NCBI RefSeq assembly: GCF_900182905.1
Contig: NZ_FXUF01000001.1
Location: 124,001-188,000, forward strand
DNA length: 64,000 nucleotides
Source of the DNA: Anoxynatronum buryatiense
GTDB lineage: Bacteria > Bacillota > Clostridia > Peptostreptococcales > Tindalliaceae
Direction: 5' to 3'
Part shown: positions 1 to 9,754 of the stretch, one piece after another
Numbering within the stretch: position 1 is the first letter of the stretch
Layout: every line of letters begins with the position of its first letter
Program-made: the position numbers and the translations under genes
Notes under the pieces: generated by a model
The model's database searches: none
What the model was told of the DNA's origin: nothing
The model's input: the letters and a program-made list of their open reading frames with translations, nothing else

Positions 1-957
1 ATACCCAACTTCATGGCCTACTTCGTGGGCCAGTAACTTGAGAACATCTGATACATCTTCAAAAAGATTAAATACCAAAATCTGTCCGTTGGCATGCACT
101 GCTCCGTATTCATCATTGGCACCATTAATGAAGAAAACTTCTTTTCCATCATAAACCATCTCAGGTGCAGGAAGTGCATCAAGAAAATCATGGATCACAG
201 CTTCATCATATGCTGTAAAATGATCCATTACTTCCACGGCTGCTTTTTCAATTCCACCCTGAAGGTTTAAGTGCTCCAACTGAAAAAATGCATATGTGTA
301 CTCGATTGGATAGTAACTTTCCCAAGCCGACTCTAAGTCACCTGACAAGCTGTCTTTTAACAAACGTCGCCGGGCATTGGTTGCAATGAACAAACTGTTT
401 ATTGCATCAGTCTCTGCCGGAGAATAAAGGCGATAATGTGGATGTCTTTTTTTTACCGCACTGATGACATTCTGTTGATACCGTTGCAACTGGAGGGTTT
501 CGAGATACAACTTCACTCTTCTCCCATGAGTATCTGGCAAACTGTGCAACTGTTGAAAGTAAGTCTGATCCGACTGAAACCAGGCACGATCAAATGCTTC
601 CGGTTCCCTCATGTTCAAGCAAACAAACCCCATCTCAAAAAGGTTTGTTTGTTGATGGCGCTGTTTCTCAAGTTTTCTTACCAGTAAATCCTCTGTCTGT
701 AAACCAAATGACGACATCCATCGCGCCTGTACTGGTGATGTTTGCTGCGTCCACCAGTCCCAAACCGCAGGAATACCGGCCAGCGTCTGATCATCAACCA
801 TCTCTGTTTTTCCTGAGGGAGAAACGCAGCCAGCGACAATGAGTAAAATCAACAATAGTCCGATTCCAAATTGAAACTGTTTCGTGATTATCGGTTGCCT
901 ATGCCGGGTTAAGGCCCTGCATAATTGCTGCTGGTGATGGAGCGGTTTTTTTTTCAC
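1..957 (-). CDS. Partial lipoprotein with HExxH zinc-metalloprotease motif
   Basis: This frame is open from the left window edge back to a GTG at 957, preceded at eight bases by AAAGGGG; an ATG at 978 is possible but lies before that site. The 319 visible residues begin with a basic segment, a hydrophobic stretch and the lipobox LIVAGC, so the protein should be a membrane-anchored lipoprotein. The body is helical and rich in Gln. At the very end HEVGHEVG appears, the zinc-binding HExxH signature of zincin peptidases, and the rest of the catalytic domain lies outside the window. The family is not recognised beyond zincin-like. It is transcribed alone, leftward, with about 180 bases to the metA stop. 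A secreted or membrane-tethered peptidase is inferred, moderately sure. Confidence 0.72.
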   Translation of the reverse strand, partial: MKKKPLHHQQQLCRALTRHRQPIITKQFQFGIGLLLILLIVAGCVSPSGKTEMVDDQTLAGIPAVWDWWTQQTSPVQARWMSSFGLQTEDLLVRKLEKQRHQQTNLFEMGFVCLNMREPEAFDRAWFQSDQTYFQQLHSLPDTHGRRVKLYLETLQLQRYQQNVISAVKKRHPHYRLYSPAETDAINSLFIATNARRRLLKDSLSGDLESAWESYYPIEYTYAFFQLEHLNLQGGIEKAAVEVMDHFTAYDEAVIHDFLDALPAPEMVYDGKEVFFINGANDEYGAVHANGQILVFNLFEDVSDVLKLLAHEVGHEVGY

Positions 958-1038
958 GCCTATGACCCCTTTATACATTTTGACTATACCATTGTATTGT
1001 CTGCACCTTTTCGGATACTTTTCTATCCTATAGCATAG

Positions 1039-1065
1039 CACAGGAATCACAGGAATCACAGGAAA
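1039..1065. repeat. Short tandem repeat (CACAGGAAT, three units)
   Basis: Three near-identical 9-base units of CACAGGAAT lie in the 180-base gap between the lipoprotein start and the metA stop. The rest of the gap is AT-rich and should hold the leftward promoter of the lipoprotein gene. No other feature is seen. Confidence 0.5.
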
Positions 1066-1137
1066 CAAAAAATCTTGTGTGATGATGCGCAATAACAGAT
1101 CATCGCATCTGATGACAATATAAAAACAGTGATGCTT

Positions 1138-2055
1138 TTATCCGATCTGATTTAAATCAAATGGCGTTTCTTGATACACATAATAGTTCAGCCAGTTGGC
1201 AAAGAGTAGATTGGCATGTCCACGCCAGGTGACAAGCGGTGTTTTTGAAGGATCATCTTCCGGAAAATAATTCACCGGAACGTCAATGGAAAAGCCCGCT
1301 TTCACATCACGATCATATTCCGCCTTCAAGGTTAATGGATCATATTCTGAATGGCCTGTGACAAAAATGTTTTTCCCATCCCGCGTTGCCGCCATATATA
1401 CGCCTGCTTCCGGTGAAGTGGCCAGAATATCAAGCCCTGGCACTGCTTCCAGATCTTCTGCCCGCACTTCTGTGTGACGGGAATGCGGGGCCTGAAACAA
1501 GTCGTCAAATCCTCTCAGCAGTTTCACGTGGGGTTGATGTACCTGATGACTGAAGACCCCGAACAGTTTTGCTGAAAGTGGATATTTGGGCACTCCGTAA
1601 TAGTGATACAATGCTGCCTGTGCAGCCCAGCAGATAAACAGGGTGGAGAAGACATGCGTCTTCTTCCACTCCATAATCTGCTGAAGTTCTTCCCAATAGT
1701 TCACTTCTTCAAAGGGCATCTGTTCCACGGGAGCTCCGGTAATAATTAATCCGTCAAATTTCTCGTGACGCACTTCCTCAAATGTTTTATAGAAGGTGGT
1801 TAAATGATGTTGCGGTGTATTTTTTGAATCATGGGTTGCCGGGTGAAGCAGAACCACATCCACTTGAAGCGCTGTGTTTCCCAATAATCGAAGCAGCTGG
1901 GTTTCAGTGGCCGTTTTTGTGGGCATCAGGTTAAGAATGGCTATTTTAAGCGGGCGAATATCCTGATGATATGCCCTGCTCTCCTTCATGACGAAGATGT
2001 TTTCACCAGCCAAGATTTCTGCGGCAGGCAATGTATCTGGAATTTTAACCGGCAT
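1138..2055 (-). CDS. metA: Homoserine O-acetyltransferase, MetA (MetAS) family
   Basis: This 305-residue protein acylates L-homoserine in the cytosol, the entry step to methionine. The catalytic Cys sits in FICWAAQA (Cys142), and the His/Glu pair in VTGHSEYDP completes the triad. In this family residue 111 tells the acyl donor: Gly for succinyl-CoA, Glu for acetyl-CoA. Here the motif is ITGAPVEQ with Glu at 111, so acetyl-CoA is predicted. An upstream GTG is in frame, but the ATG at 2055 has GGAGG nine bases before it and gives the conserved N-terminus MPVKIPD. The gene follows metY by six bases, and metY uses O-acetylhomoserine, which agrees with the donor call. Both lie under the SAM riboswitch at 3440-3538. 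Confidence 0.95.
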   Translation of the reverse strand: MPVKIPDTLPAAEILAGENIFVMKESRAYHQDIRPLKIAILNLMPTKTATETQLLRLLGNTALQVDVVLLHPATHDSKNTPQHHLTTFYKTFEEVRHEKFDGLIITGAPVEQMPFEEVNYWEELQQIMEWKKTHVFSTLFICWAAQAALYHYYGVPKYPLSAKLFGVFSHQVHQPHVKLLRGFDDLFQAPHSRHTEVRAEDLEAVPGLDILATSPEAGVYMAATRDGKNIFVTGHSEYDPLTLKAEYDRDVKAGFSIDVPVNYFPEDDPSKTPLVTWRGHANLLFANWLNYYVYQETPFDLNQIG

Positions 2056-2061
2056 CACTCA

Positions 2062-3351
2062 CTACCTCCCCGCCTGTTGTAACGCCTGTTCCAAGTCGGC
2101 AATCAGGTCGTCCGCGTCTTCCAATCCCACTGATACCCTCACCATGTCAGGGCGAATCCCCGCTTCAAGTTGCTGCTGCTCAGATAATTGTGCATGGGTG
2201 GTACTGGCTGGATGAATTACCAGCGATTTGGCATCGGCCACATTTGCCAGCAATGAGAAAATGTTCAAAGAGTCGATGAATGTTTTGCCCGCCTGTAAAC
2301 CACCTTTGATTCCAAAAGTAAAGATAGAGCCTACACCTTTGGTAAAATCTCTTTTTGCAAGCGCTTGATAAGGGCTGTCTGCCAGTTCAGGATAGTTTAC
2401 CCAGCTCACCTGAGGATGATGATTAAGAAACTCAATCACTTTTCGTGTATTGCTCACATGTCGTTCTACTCGAAGCGAAAGGGTTTCAATTCCCTGGAGA
2501 AAAAGAAACGCATTAAAAGGACTGAGGGCTGCGCCAGTGTCTCTGAGTAACTGCACCCGCACTTTCACGATGAAGGCCGCCGGGCCAAATGTTTCAGTAT
2601 ATCGAATGCCGTGATAGGTGGGGTCTGGTTGGGTCAGCCCCGGGAATTTGCCGCTGGCTTCCCAGTCAAAAGTACCTCCGTCAACAATGAGCCCGCCTAT
2701 GCTGGTACCGTGGCCACCAATGAACTTGGTGGCAGAATGCACCACAATATCAGCCCCATGCTTGAAAGGCTGGTAGAGATAGGGGGTGGCAAAGGTGTTG
2801 TCAACGATCACAGGAATGCCATTTTCATGGGCAATGGCAGACACAGCTTTCACATCAATCAGGTTAATATTGGGGTTGCCGATGGTCTCAATTAAAACAG
2901 CTTTTGTTTTATCATTGATGGCCTTTCTGAAATTTTCCGGATCATCAGGATTGACAAACCGGGTGGTTATGCCATATTTGGGGAGCTGGGCATCCAGTAG
3001 TGTATAGGTGCCGCCATACAGGGTATTGGATGCAACAATTTCGTCGCCCGTACCGGCAATATTCAAAATAGCGTAAGTCACAGCTGCAGACCCGGATGCA
3101 ACGGCCAATGCCGCCACACCACCCTCAAGTGCAGCAATGCGCTTTTCCAGCACGTCACAGGTGGGATTCATGATGCGGGTGTAAATGTTGCCGGCTTCTT
3201 CAAGGGAAAACAGGCGGGCAGCATGGTCAGTATCCTGAAAAACATAGGAAGTGGTTTGGTAAATGGGTACGGCCCTGCTTCCTGTGGCTGGGTCAGGCTC
3301 CTGCCCAGCGTGAATTTGCAACGTGTCAAACTTCAGGTTGGTTGTCGTCAT
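2062..3351 (-). CDS. metY: O-acetylhomoserine sulfhydrylase
   Basis: This PLP enzyme of the Cys/Met metabolism family converts O-acetylhomoserine plus sulfide to homocysteine. At 429 residues it has the usual length of MetY, longer than cystathionine synthases. The PLP lysine is in [11 protein letters not shown], and YGGTYTLL and the N-terminal [11 protein letters not shown] are typical. The longest frame begins 11 codons earlier, but AAAGGAG stands eight bases before the ATG at 3351. It is first in a two-gene unit with metA, behind a SAM-I riboswitch and terminator, so it should be expressed when SAM is low. An older name such as cystathionine gamma-synthase is less likely given the length and the partner. 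Confidence 0.95.
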   Translation of the reverse strand: MTTTNLKFDTLQIHAGQEPDPATGSRAVPIYQTTSYVFQDTDHAARLFSLEEAGNIYTRIMNPTCDVLEKRIAALEGGVAALAVASGSAAVTYAILNIAGTGDEIVASNTLYGGTYTLLDAQLPKYGITTRFVNPDDPENFRKAINDKTKAVLIETIGNPNINLIDVKAVSAIAHENGIPVIVDNTFATPYLYQPFKHGADIVVHSATKFIGGHGTSIGGLIVDGGTFDWEASGKFPGLTQPDPTYHGIRYTETFGPAAFIVKVRVQLLRDTGAALSPFNAFLFLQGIETLSLRVERHVSNTRKVIEFLNHHPQVSWVNYPELADSPYQALAKRDFTKGVGSIFTFGIKGGLQAGKTFIDSLNIFSLLANVADAKSLVIHPASTTHAQLSEQQQLEAGIRPDMVRVSVGLEDADDLIADLEQALQQAGR

Positions 3352-3390
3352 GTTCATCTCTCCTTTGTGTTGTTGAGATGGCAATAGAAA

Positions 3391-3418
3391 AACCTCTTGA
3401 CTGGTGCATCAAGAGGTT
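3391..3418 (-). terminator. Riboswitch expression-platform terminator
   Basis: Ten-base arms AACCTCTTGA (3391-3400) and TCAAGAGGTT (3409-3418) are perfectly complementary and are followed on the minus strand by a U run before metY. This is the OFF-state terminator of the SAM riboswitch. Confidence 0.9.
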
Positions 3419-3439
3419 CGATGGTTGCTCATCTCTCAT

Positions 3440-3538
3440 CTCTTAGGTTTACACCTACAGGAATTAGCACCGTACAGCTCTGCTGCCGGTTGCCGGGCTT
3501 CATCGGGCCAGTCCCTCCGCCTGCTCTTTATAAGAGTT
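3440..3538 (-). promoter_or_regulatory. SAM-I (S-box) riboswitch
   Basis: Read on the minus strand, the segment holds the S-box core in order: CTCTTAT (P1), GGAGGGACTGGCCCGATGA, CCCGGCAACC, GGTGCTAATTCC, and the closing TAAGAG. A strong terminator follows at 3391-3418, then metY-metA. SAM binding should favour the terminator and shut the methionine genes off. Confidence 0.96.
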
Positions 3539-3635
3539 AACTTATTAAATTGGATCAATACTAACATAGAATTTTTTCAATGTCAAGAACAATATCGCAT
3601 TTTTTTGACATTTTTGAGTGGCCCGGCCACTGACT

Positions 3636-3887
3636 TTATAAAAAAAGTGAATCCCATTTCCCCTGACGCTTGATTGCCATTAAATCATCGCATCCTCCAA
3701 TAAACTGATCTTCAACAAATATTTGTGGCACTGTACCACTACCCGTTCTAGCTTTCAGCTTGTTCATCGATTCATTGTCTCCATCAATAACAATTTTTTC
3801 ATATGCAACTCCCTCTTGATCCAGCAGCTGCATGGCACGAATGCAATATGGACAATAGGTCCAACAATAGACTTCGACTTTTTTCAT
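3636..3887 (-). CDS. grxC: Glutaredoxin 3-type
   Basis: An 83-residue thioredoxin-fold protein with the dithiol active site CPYC near the N-terminus (YCWTYCPYCIRA), the cis-Pro motif GTVPQIFV, and GGCDDL near the C-terminus, all as in GrxC. It reduces disulfides or glutathione mixed disulfides in the cytosol. The ATG at 3887 has GGAGG eight bases upstream; the five extra codons of the longest frame are not needed. It stands alone between the riboswitch leader of metY and the inositol operon, transcribed leftward. No partner gene is adjacent. Confidence 0.9.
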   Translation of the reverse strand: MKKVEVYCWTYCPYCIRAMQLLDQEGVAYEKIVIDGDNESMNKLKARTGSGTVPQIFVEDQFIGGCDDLMAIKRQGKWDSLFL

Positions 3888-4124
3888 AATTTTGTCCTCC
3901 ATTAGTTAATTTTTCATACCGGCAGTTGAACATCTGTCAATCCATCCTGTTTCAGATCCATATTGGATGACAGGCTCTTCCCACATTCGATTTTTGTTTA
4001 GAATTTTGATCCTGCGGGAGTTAATCCAATTTACCACTAATTCTATAAGAAATGTGGAAATCAAGTCGATTTTTCAAAGTTCTTCCATTTTTGTTCTATT
4101 ACCCAAATAATACCAAAAAGCACA

Positions 4125-4154
4125 AACTGCCTTCTCTTTTTACCGAAGGCAGTT
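4125..4154 (-). terminator. Terminator downstream of the iol operon
   Basis: AACTGCCTTC (4125-4134) and GAAGGCAGTT (4145-4154) form a ten-base stem. On the minus strand it is followed by a T-rich tail, 110 bases past the iolE stop. The remaining gap from 3888 to 4265 shows no gene and should include the grxC promoter. Confidence 0.75.
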
Positions 4155-4265
4155 GAAAAATTTACCGCTTTAGTTATGGACAATCCACTCAGACAGCCTC
4201 TTTATCGGCCGATCGAACACTTTCTTAATCGTGTTTTTCCTGCTACTTCGAAGACTATGAATGAT

Positions 4266-5153
4266 CTATTGGCCCAGTTTTTCCCGTAAGAAGCGGCGGG
4301 CCATCATCGCATATTCCAGGGGATCCGCTTTCGCTGGGTCCTGTTCCGCCTCCACCACTATCCAACCTTCATAGCTGCTGTTTTTAATCAGATCGAAAAT
4401 ACCATCCCAGTTCACCATATCGCCATCTCCAGGGACGGTGAACATGCCATTTTTAACCCCCTGAAGAAAGCTCATGTCCTGTTCCTTAACCGTCTCATAT
4501 ACATGTCGCCGAACATCTTTAACATGAATGTGAGCCACTCGGTCCAGATGCTTTTCCAGCACTGCCAACGGGTCTTCACCTGCCAAGGTCAGGTGTCCGG
4601 TATCAAAGAGAAGAAACACCGTCTCTGGGTTGGTCATCGCCATCAATCTGTCAATTTCTTCCTTTGTTTCGATCCCCGTTCCCGCATGGGGGTGAAAACA
4701 CAGCTTCATGCCCTTTGCCTGGGCCATTCTGCCCAGTTCATTCAAACCTTCAGCCAGATTGTTAAACTGGCGTTCGTCAAGAATGACCCGATTCTTGAAC
4801 AGGGGAATGGACTCATCACCGTGAATGGTCACACCACATTCGCCTGCACCCACCACCCGGGCTCCCAGCCCATAAGTGTAGTCCAAGTGTTTTTGAAAGC
4901 GCCTAAAAGTGTCTTCATTGTTGAAAACGGTAAACTCTGTACTGAACCACATGTTGCAAATGGTAATGCCTCGCAGGTCAATGGCTTTCTTAATGACATC
5001 AAAATCTTTGGGGTATTTGATGCCGCCTTCGCTGCCGGTGTAGCCGGCCAGTGCCATTTCGCTGAGGCACTGCTGGTAGGTCAGTTCTCCCCCCAAACTG
5101 GGCAAATCATCATTTGACCAGTTAATCGGTGCGCAGCCATATTGAATTTTCAT
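4266..5153 (-). CDS. iolE: Inosose dehydratase, IolE
   Basis: A 295-residue TIM-barrel protein of the sugar-phosphate isomerase / AP endonuclease 2 fold. IolE dehydrates scyllo- or myo-inosose to a trihydroxycyclohexane-dione in inositol breakdown. The N-terminus GCAPINWSNDDLP and the metal-ligand segments CFHPHAGTGIET, LLFDTGHLTLAGEDP and AHIHVKDVR match IolE. The ATG at 5153 follows GGAAAGG; the frame extends seven codons upstream without a better site. It is the last gene of the leftward iol unit, about 110 bases after the IolI-like gene, with a terminator downstream. Confidence 0.9.
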   Translation of the reverse strand: MKIQYGCAPINWSNDDLPSLGGELTYQQCLSEMALAGYTGSEGGIKYPKDFDVIKKAIDLRGITICNMWFSTEFTVFNNEDTFRRFQKHLDYTYGLGARVVGAGECGVTIHGDESIPLFKNRVILDERQFNNLAEGLNELGRMAQAKGMKLCFHPHAGTGIETKEEIDRLMAMTNPETVFLLFDTGHLTLAGEDPLAVLEKHLDRVAHIHVKDVRRHVYETVKEQDMSFLQGVKNGMFTVPGDGDMVNWDGIFDLIKNSSYEGWIVVEAEQDPAKADPLEYAMMARRFLREKLGQ

Positions 5154-5264
5154 GAGATACCTTTCCACCTCCATCTATTGAAAAAGCTGATTCATTATTA
5201 ATGGCTTCGTCTTATTATCAGACGAAATCCATTAAAGTTTTTTATGTCATGAAATATCCATGCT

Positions 5265-6098
5265 TTATCCTTTAAATACGTATTCATCCAACAGCCGGCT
5301 GGTGGCTTCTGCCACTTCACGGGTATCCATCTGCCAATGATACGCGCTGACCAGTTCATAGGTCCACCATCCATCATAGCCGGAAGCTTTCACCGCTTGC
5401 ACCCATTGAGGCACATCAATGTCGCCGTCTCCTGCATAATATCCTCTTAGGTCTGTTTCATCACAAAGGGTTCCCGGCGGGTTTTTCTTACCATCACCAA
5501 AGTGGATGTGGTAAATCTGTGCCGGATTCATTCGGGCAACATCTTCCGGAGTGGTTTTTCCACCATACCACAAATGCCAAAAGTCGATGACCATACCAAA
5601 GTTATCCCGCTCAACTGCTTCAATGAGTTCCAGGCTCTGCGAAAGGGAGTGAATGGGTGACCAGGCCACTGGCTCCAGCTGGAATCGGACACCATAGCAG
5701 GCGCCCACATCGGCAATACGTCGAATGTTCCGGGCTGTCAGTGTTCGGATTTCTTCCCAGGAGCGACCTTCCAAGGCGCAGAGCGGAACCAGCTGAATGC
5801 AGTCGCATCCCACTTCCTGTGCGAATCGAGACAGGGATTCAGTCTCCATCAGCATTCGATGAACAGCATCGTCATCTGTCCGCTCCACATGGGCCACGTC
5901 ATTAATACTAATCATTTGAATGTCCAGATTATTAAGGGTTTCCTTAACCTGATTTGTCGACAGTCCGGCTGCCAGGTAATCATGCACCTTATCGCCGGCC
6001 ATCTCAACTGCTCCAAAACCTGCTTCTTTGGCAATACGAAGATCTGACAGCAAGTTGCTTTTCCAGATGGATTTGGTATGAAGTGCTTTTCGATTCAT
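5265..6098 (-). CDS. Sugar isomerase/epimerase, IolI-like
   Basis: A 277-residue TIM-barrel protein of the xylose-isomerase-like superfamily. The metal-ligand regions are visible as VRFQLEPVAWSP, GMVIDFWHLWYGG and IYHIHFGDGKK. Its length equals B. subtilis IolI (2-keto-myo-inositol isomerase), and it sits between iolD and iolE, so an inosose isomerase/epimerase step is likely. The sequence is not close enough by eye to separate IolI from IolH or a generic epimerase, so no symbol is given. GGGAG seven bases before the ATG supports the start. It is co-directional with its neighbours, with short gaps. Confidence 0.75.
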   Translation of the reverse strand: MNRKALHTKSIWKSNLLSDLRIAKEAGFGAVEMAGDKVHDYLAAGLSTNQVKETLNNLDIQMISINDVAHVERTDDDAVHRMLMETESLSRFAQEVGCDCIQLVPLCALEGRSWEEIRTLTARNIRRIADVGACYGVRFQLEPVAWSPIHSLSQSLELIEAVERDNFGMVIDFWHLWYGGKTTPEDVARMNPAQIYHIHFGDGKKNPPGTLCDETDLRGYYAGDGDIDVPQWVQAVKASGYDGWWTYELVSAYHWQMDTREVAEATSRLLDEYVFKG

Positions 6099-6139
6099 TC
6101 CATCACTCCCTCTATGTTTTCATCGACTTGTCACTGTGA

Positions 6140-8005
6140 TTAAAACTTTCTCAGCTCTCTGACAGCTGTGGCCATTCGTTGATGCGCCTCTTTCACTGCA
6201 GGGTTCTCTGAAACCGACGGAGTTCCCACACGCCAGAAGTTGGCGTATCCGTCTGTCATAGTGCCAGGTAGAACGTCGATGGCGATCAGTGTGGATACCG
6301 GTGATTTCCGGCTCATCTCCAGGGCGTTTTTCAACTCTGGCAAGGATCTGACGTGATAGGCCTGAGCACCGTACCCCTCGGCCACCTTGGCAAAGTCAAT
6401 GGGGATTGGACTGCCTGAAAGATTACCGGTGTCAGCTTCACGGTACCGAAATTCGGTGCCATAGGTGTCGATACCCTGATTATTCTGCAACTGGCGAATA
6501 CACTGATGTCCATGATTGTTGAAGAGAAGGATGTTGATTTTCTGCCGTTCCTGCAGGCTGGTGATTAAATTGGAATGTGCCAGTAAAAAAGCACCATCGC
6601 CCACAAAACTGTATACTTCTGCTTGTGGTTCTGCCAGCTTGACACCAAATGCGCCGGCAATTTCATATCCCATGCAAGAAAACCCATACTCCAGATGATA
6701 TGTTCCTGCCTGACGCACAGACCAAATTCGTTCCAGATCTGATGGCAGGCTGCCGGAGGCGGCCACCACAATATCTGAAGCCCGAAGCCACTGGTTAAGC
6801 TCCATCAATACACGGGTCTGGGACAGTCCTTCTACCGGGTCGAGAGCTGACAACCGCTGCAGTTCTTCATGCCACTGAATCTGGGCATCTTCCACTTCAT
6901 TTTGATAGCCCGTGGTATACTGCTTTTCAGTCAATGCTTCTGTCAGCGCAGTCACTCCTTCCCGAGCGTCTGCAACAAGGGAGAGGGCTCCCATTTTCAG
7001 GGCATCCATCCGACTGAGATTAATGGACACCAGTGGAATACCGTTATGTTGAAATCCGCCTTTGGAATGGGTGACAAAATCATTCAGCTTGGTACCTATG
7101 GCAATGATGATATCTGCTTCTTTCATCAGCTGGTTTGCCGCCAGTGTACCGCAGATTCCGGCGCAGCCTACATAAAAGGGGTGATCTCCCTGAATTTCAC
7201 CTTTTCCCGCCTGGGTTTCAGTCACGGGGATACCAAAGCGGAGAGACAGCGCCTTCACCGCTTCACCGGCAGCACTGTAGCGAACGCCGCCGCCGGATAT
7301 GATCAGAGGTTTCTTTTTGCCGGCTATCAGCTCAGCAGCTCTTTGAACTGCTTCTTTTGCAGGCGGTGTTCGATCCAGGTACCAGATGCGTCTGGCCAGG
7401 AAATCCACCGGATAGTCATACATCTCACCCTGAACATCCTGGGGGAGGCAAAGGGTCACCGCACCGGTTTTTTCCGGATCTGTCAGTACCCGAAGCGCAT
7501 TAAGGCATGCACTCATCAACTGTTCAGGCCGGGTAATCCGGTCCCAGTAACGGCTGACAGGTTTAAAAGCATCGTTGGCACTAATGGTGTAGTCTGATTC
7601 CACTTCCACCTGTTGCAGTACCGGATCTGGCTGTCGGTCGGCAAAGGTATCCCCCGGCAGTAACAACAGTGGAATCCGGTTGACTGTGGCAGTGCCGGCA
7701 GCTGTTACCAGGTTCAGCGAACCCGGGCCGATGGAGGCAGTGCAGGCATAGATTGCCCGCCGTCTTTTTTGCTTGGCGTAGGCCATACAGGCATGGGCTA
7801 TATCCTGTTCGTTTTTCCCCTGAATAAAAGGCATCTGATCTTTCATCTGTTCCAGTGCCTGTCCCAGCCCCACCACATTGCCGTGACCAAAAATACCCAT
7901 AAATCCATGTACAAATGGTGTGACTTCGCCGTCAACATGAATCATCTGATTTTGCAAAAAAGTCACCAATGCCTGCGCAGTGGTTAATCGAATTGTTGTT
8001 TTCAT
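6140..8005 (-). CDS. iolD: 3D-(3,5/4)-trihydroxycyclohexane-1,2-dione hydrolase
   Basis: A 621-residue thiamin-diphosphate enzyme that opens the ring of the diketone made by IolE, giving 5-deoxy-glucuronate. The three ThDP-family domains are in order: an N-terminal PYR domain from TTAQALVTFLQNQ, a central domain with the SGGGVRYS segment, and a C-terminal PP domain with SFVGDGAFLLAHSN (GDG...N motif, about residues 470-500). Length and the opening TIRLTTAQALV are typical of IolD. The ATG at 8005 has GAGG six bases before it, and ten extra upstream codons are rejected. It lies between iolB and the IolI-like gene in the operon. Confidence 0.95.
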   Translation of the reverse strand: MKTTIRLTTAQALVTFLQNQMIHVDGEVTPFVHGFMGIFGHGNVVGLGQALEQMKDQMPFIQGKNEQDIAHACMAYAKQKRRRAIYACTASIGPGSLNLVTAAGTATVNRIPLLLLPGDTFADRQPDPVLQQVEVESDYTISANDAFKPVSRYWDRITRPEQLMSACLNALRVLTDPEKTGAVTLCLPQDVQGEMYDYPVDFLARRIWYLDRTPPAKEAVQRAAELIAGKKKPLIISGGGVRYSAAGEAVKALSLRFGIPVTETQAGKGEIQGDHPFYVGCAGICGTLAANQLMKEADIIIAIGTKLNDFVTHSKGGFQHNGIPLVSINLSRMDALKMGALSLVADAREGVTALTEALTEKQYTTGYQNEVEDAQIQWHEELQRLSALDPVEGLSQTRVLMELNQWLRASDIVVAASGSLPSDLERIWSVRQAGTYHLEYGFSCMGYEIAGAFGVKLAEPQAEVYSFVGDGAFLLAHSNLITSLQERQKINILLFNNHGHQCIRQLQNNQGIDTYGTEFRYREADTGNLSGSPIPIDFAKVAEGYGAQAYHVRSLPELKNALEMSRKSPVSTLIAIDVLPGTMTDGYANFWRVGTPSVSENPAVKEAHQRMATAVRELRKF

Positions 8006-8050
8006 GTCATGCCTCTTTTCCGTTTCCAAATTCAAATCGTCTGTGGTGTG

Positions 8051-8842
8051 TCATTTTTCCGGCCAGATTTTTGCATCCGGCTTTTCCACCCATAGATGTT
8101 CTTCTTCAAAGGTGGGGGCAATATAGGGGTTATCTTTCAGGTGTCTGATGACCCATAAAAAGTACATGGCATATCCCGGTGCCGATACCTGTGGATGGAC
8201 TAAATTAGGTGCAATCAATACAGTGTCATTGTTTTCCAGTAATACTGCTTCTTCACCCAGTTTCATGAGTCCGAATCCATTTTCGGGCTGAAGCTTGTAG
8301 AAGTAAATTTCTGGCTGTTGATGATGATGAGAGGGAAAGCCGGCCCATTTACCCGGATAGTGTACATCTTCGCCAAACATGATGTTGGAATCCGGTGATA
8401 AATCCACATTATGTGCCGTTCGTACAATTCTTGTTCCTGTTTCGTTCATGGTCCCTTCTCCACGTACTTCTTTGATAATCTCACTGCCTGAACGCACCAC
8501 CGCCTGAAACTTTTTTTCATTTTCTGTTCGAATAACAGCCATTTCGCTGTCTGGTGCCACACCAACAATTTTAACCGCTGTCCCTGCCGGTACATTCAGG
8601 CACCACAGTTGATCATCCAAAAATGTGCTTCGGCTGACATGTTCCTGTCGGTTTTCCCATGCTATCGTTATTTCTCCATAGAGCAGGACAAATATGCGTT
8701 CATAAGGGAGATGGTCAGAATAGTATTCCTCAGCCGGGAGCTTCAGGATCCCAAAATCCATCAGCATTTCAGGGTGCACTCCTGTCATTTCTGTAATGGC
8801 ATTGTATCCGGTCTTAAAGGGTTGTTGTTGCTTAATTCTCAT
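8051..8842 (-). CDS. iolB: 5-deoxy-glucuronate isomerase
   Basis: A 263-residue bicupin that isomerises 5-deoxy-glucuronate to 2-deoxy-5-keto-gluconate, the fourth step of inositol breakdown. The second cupin holds the metal site in PSHHHQQPEIYFY, and NDTVLIAPNLVHPQVSAPGY is typical of IolB. GAGGTG six bases before the ATG at 8842 fixes the start, dropping nine codons from the longest frame. It lies between iolJ and iolD, transcribed leftward. Confidence 0.94.
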   Translation of the reverse strand: MRIKQQQPFKTGYNAITEMTGVHPEMLMDFGILKLPAEEYYSDHLPYERIFVLLYGEITIAWENRQEHVSRSTFLDDQLWCLNVPAGTAVKIVGVAPDSEMAVIRTENEKKFQAVVRSGSEIIKEVRGEGTMNETGTRIVRTAHNVDLSPDSNIMFGEDVHYPGKWAGFPSHHHQQPEIYFYKLQPENGFGLMKLGEEAVLLENNDTVLIAPNLVHPQVSAPGYAMYFLWVIRHLKDNPYIAPTFEEEHLWVEKPDAKIWPEK

Positions 8843-8932
8843 CTTCAGCACCTCTTTTCTTTGGTACAATGGTGGCAGATAACTGACAAAAAATCGTTAG
8901 AACTTTGAAAAGCAGCTTGCTGATCCATCGTT

Positions 8933-9754
8933 TTATTTAAGTTGGCAAATAATTTCATAGGCCACTTTTTCAAGTTGCTGAGCCGGTTTTTCAAAGAGTG
9001 TCAGGCGATCATATACCGCTGGATTCTCTTGAAAAGACTGACGAAGAGCTTCCCCAAAGGCGCGTCTCAGAACTGTTCCTATGTTGACTTTTGCCACATG
9101 ATGCTCTTTTAACTTATTGATGTCATCAGAACCGATCCCGGAAGCCCCATGTATCACCAGTGGTGTCTGGCAAAGGGACTCAATGCTTTCAAGTCTTGAG
9201 AAATCAAGTTTGGCTTTGCCTTCGTGTAATCTGTGGATGTTGCCCACCGATACGGCCAACCAGTCAACCTGACTCTCCTGACAGAATTGCCATGCTTCTT
9301 CTGGCAATGTCATTTCACTGCGGGTTTCACCCAGATCATCGTATGGCACCGAACCAACTTCGCCTTCAACAGCAACGCCTTTTTCTCTTGCAAGGCAAAC
9401 CACCTGGTGGGTGTTCATTATGTTTTCATTCAATGGAAGCTTTGACCCATCATACATGACTGATGTGAATCCATTTTCAATGGCTAGTTGAATACTTTTT
9501 AACTCAGTGCAATGATCCAGATGAACACCGACAGGTACACTGGCCTGACTTGCGATGGAGTTCAGCAGTGCCCCCCAGTGTTTGATGTTCATGACACGCC
9601 GGGCATCCCGGTTCACCATCAATAGTACTGGCGCATTGGCTTGTTCTGCTGCTTTTACCACTGCCAACGAATCTTCATACCCGAAAACATTGAAGCCGGG
9701 GATCATTTTTTTTTGAAACGTTGCATGTCGAATATATTCATTGATGTGCTTCAT
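8933..9754 (-). CDS. iolJ: Class II aldolase for 6-phospho-5-dehydro-2-deoxy-D-gluconate
   Basis: A 273-residue class II (zinc) fructose-bisphosphate-aldolase-family protein. Zinc ligands are seen in GVHLDHCTEL, and the phosphate-binding loops in GNIHRLHEG and VIHGASGIGSDD; AKVNIGT is also conserved. In this operon the expected reaction is cleavage of DKG-6-phosphate to dihydroxyacetone phosphate and malonate semialdehyde. Its start overlaps the iolC stop by four bases (ATGA), indicating translational coupling to the kinase that makes its substrate. A general ketose-bisphosphate aldolase cannot be excluded from sequence alone. Confidence 0.9.
   Translation of the reverse strand: MKHINEYIRHATFQKKMIPGFNVFGYEDSLAVVKAAEQANAPVLLMVNRDARRVMNIKHWGALLNSIASQASVPVGVHLDHCTELKSIQLAIENGFTSVMYDGSKLPLNENIMNTHQVVCLAREKGVAVEGEVGSVPYDDLGETRSEMTLPEEAWQFCQESQVDWLAVSVGNIHRLHEGKAKLDFSRLESIESLCQTPLVIHGASGIGSDDINKLKEHHVAKVNIGTVLRRAFGEALRQSFQENPAVYDRLTLFEKPAQQLEKVAYEIICQLK

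Noticed and set aside
4503-5117. A 204-residue rightward frame inside iolE
   Set aside because: It is the reverse-strand shadow of iolE, with no start site and no family.
6869-7597. A 242-residue rightward frame inside iolD
   Set aside because: Shadow of iolD; no ribosome site and biased composition.
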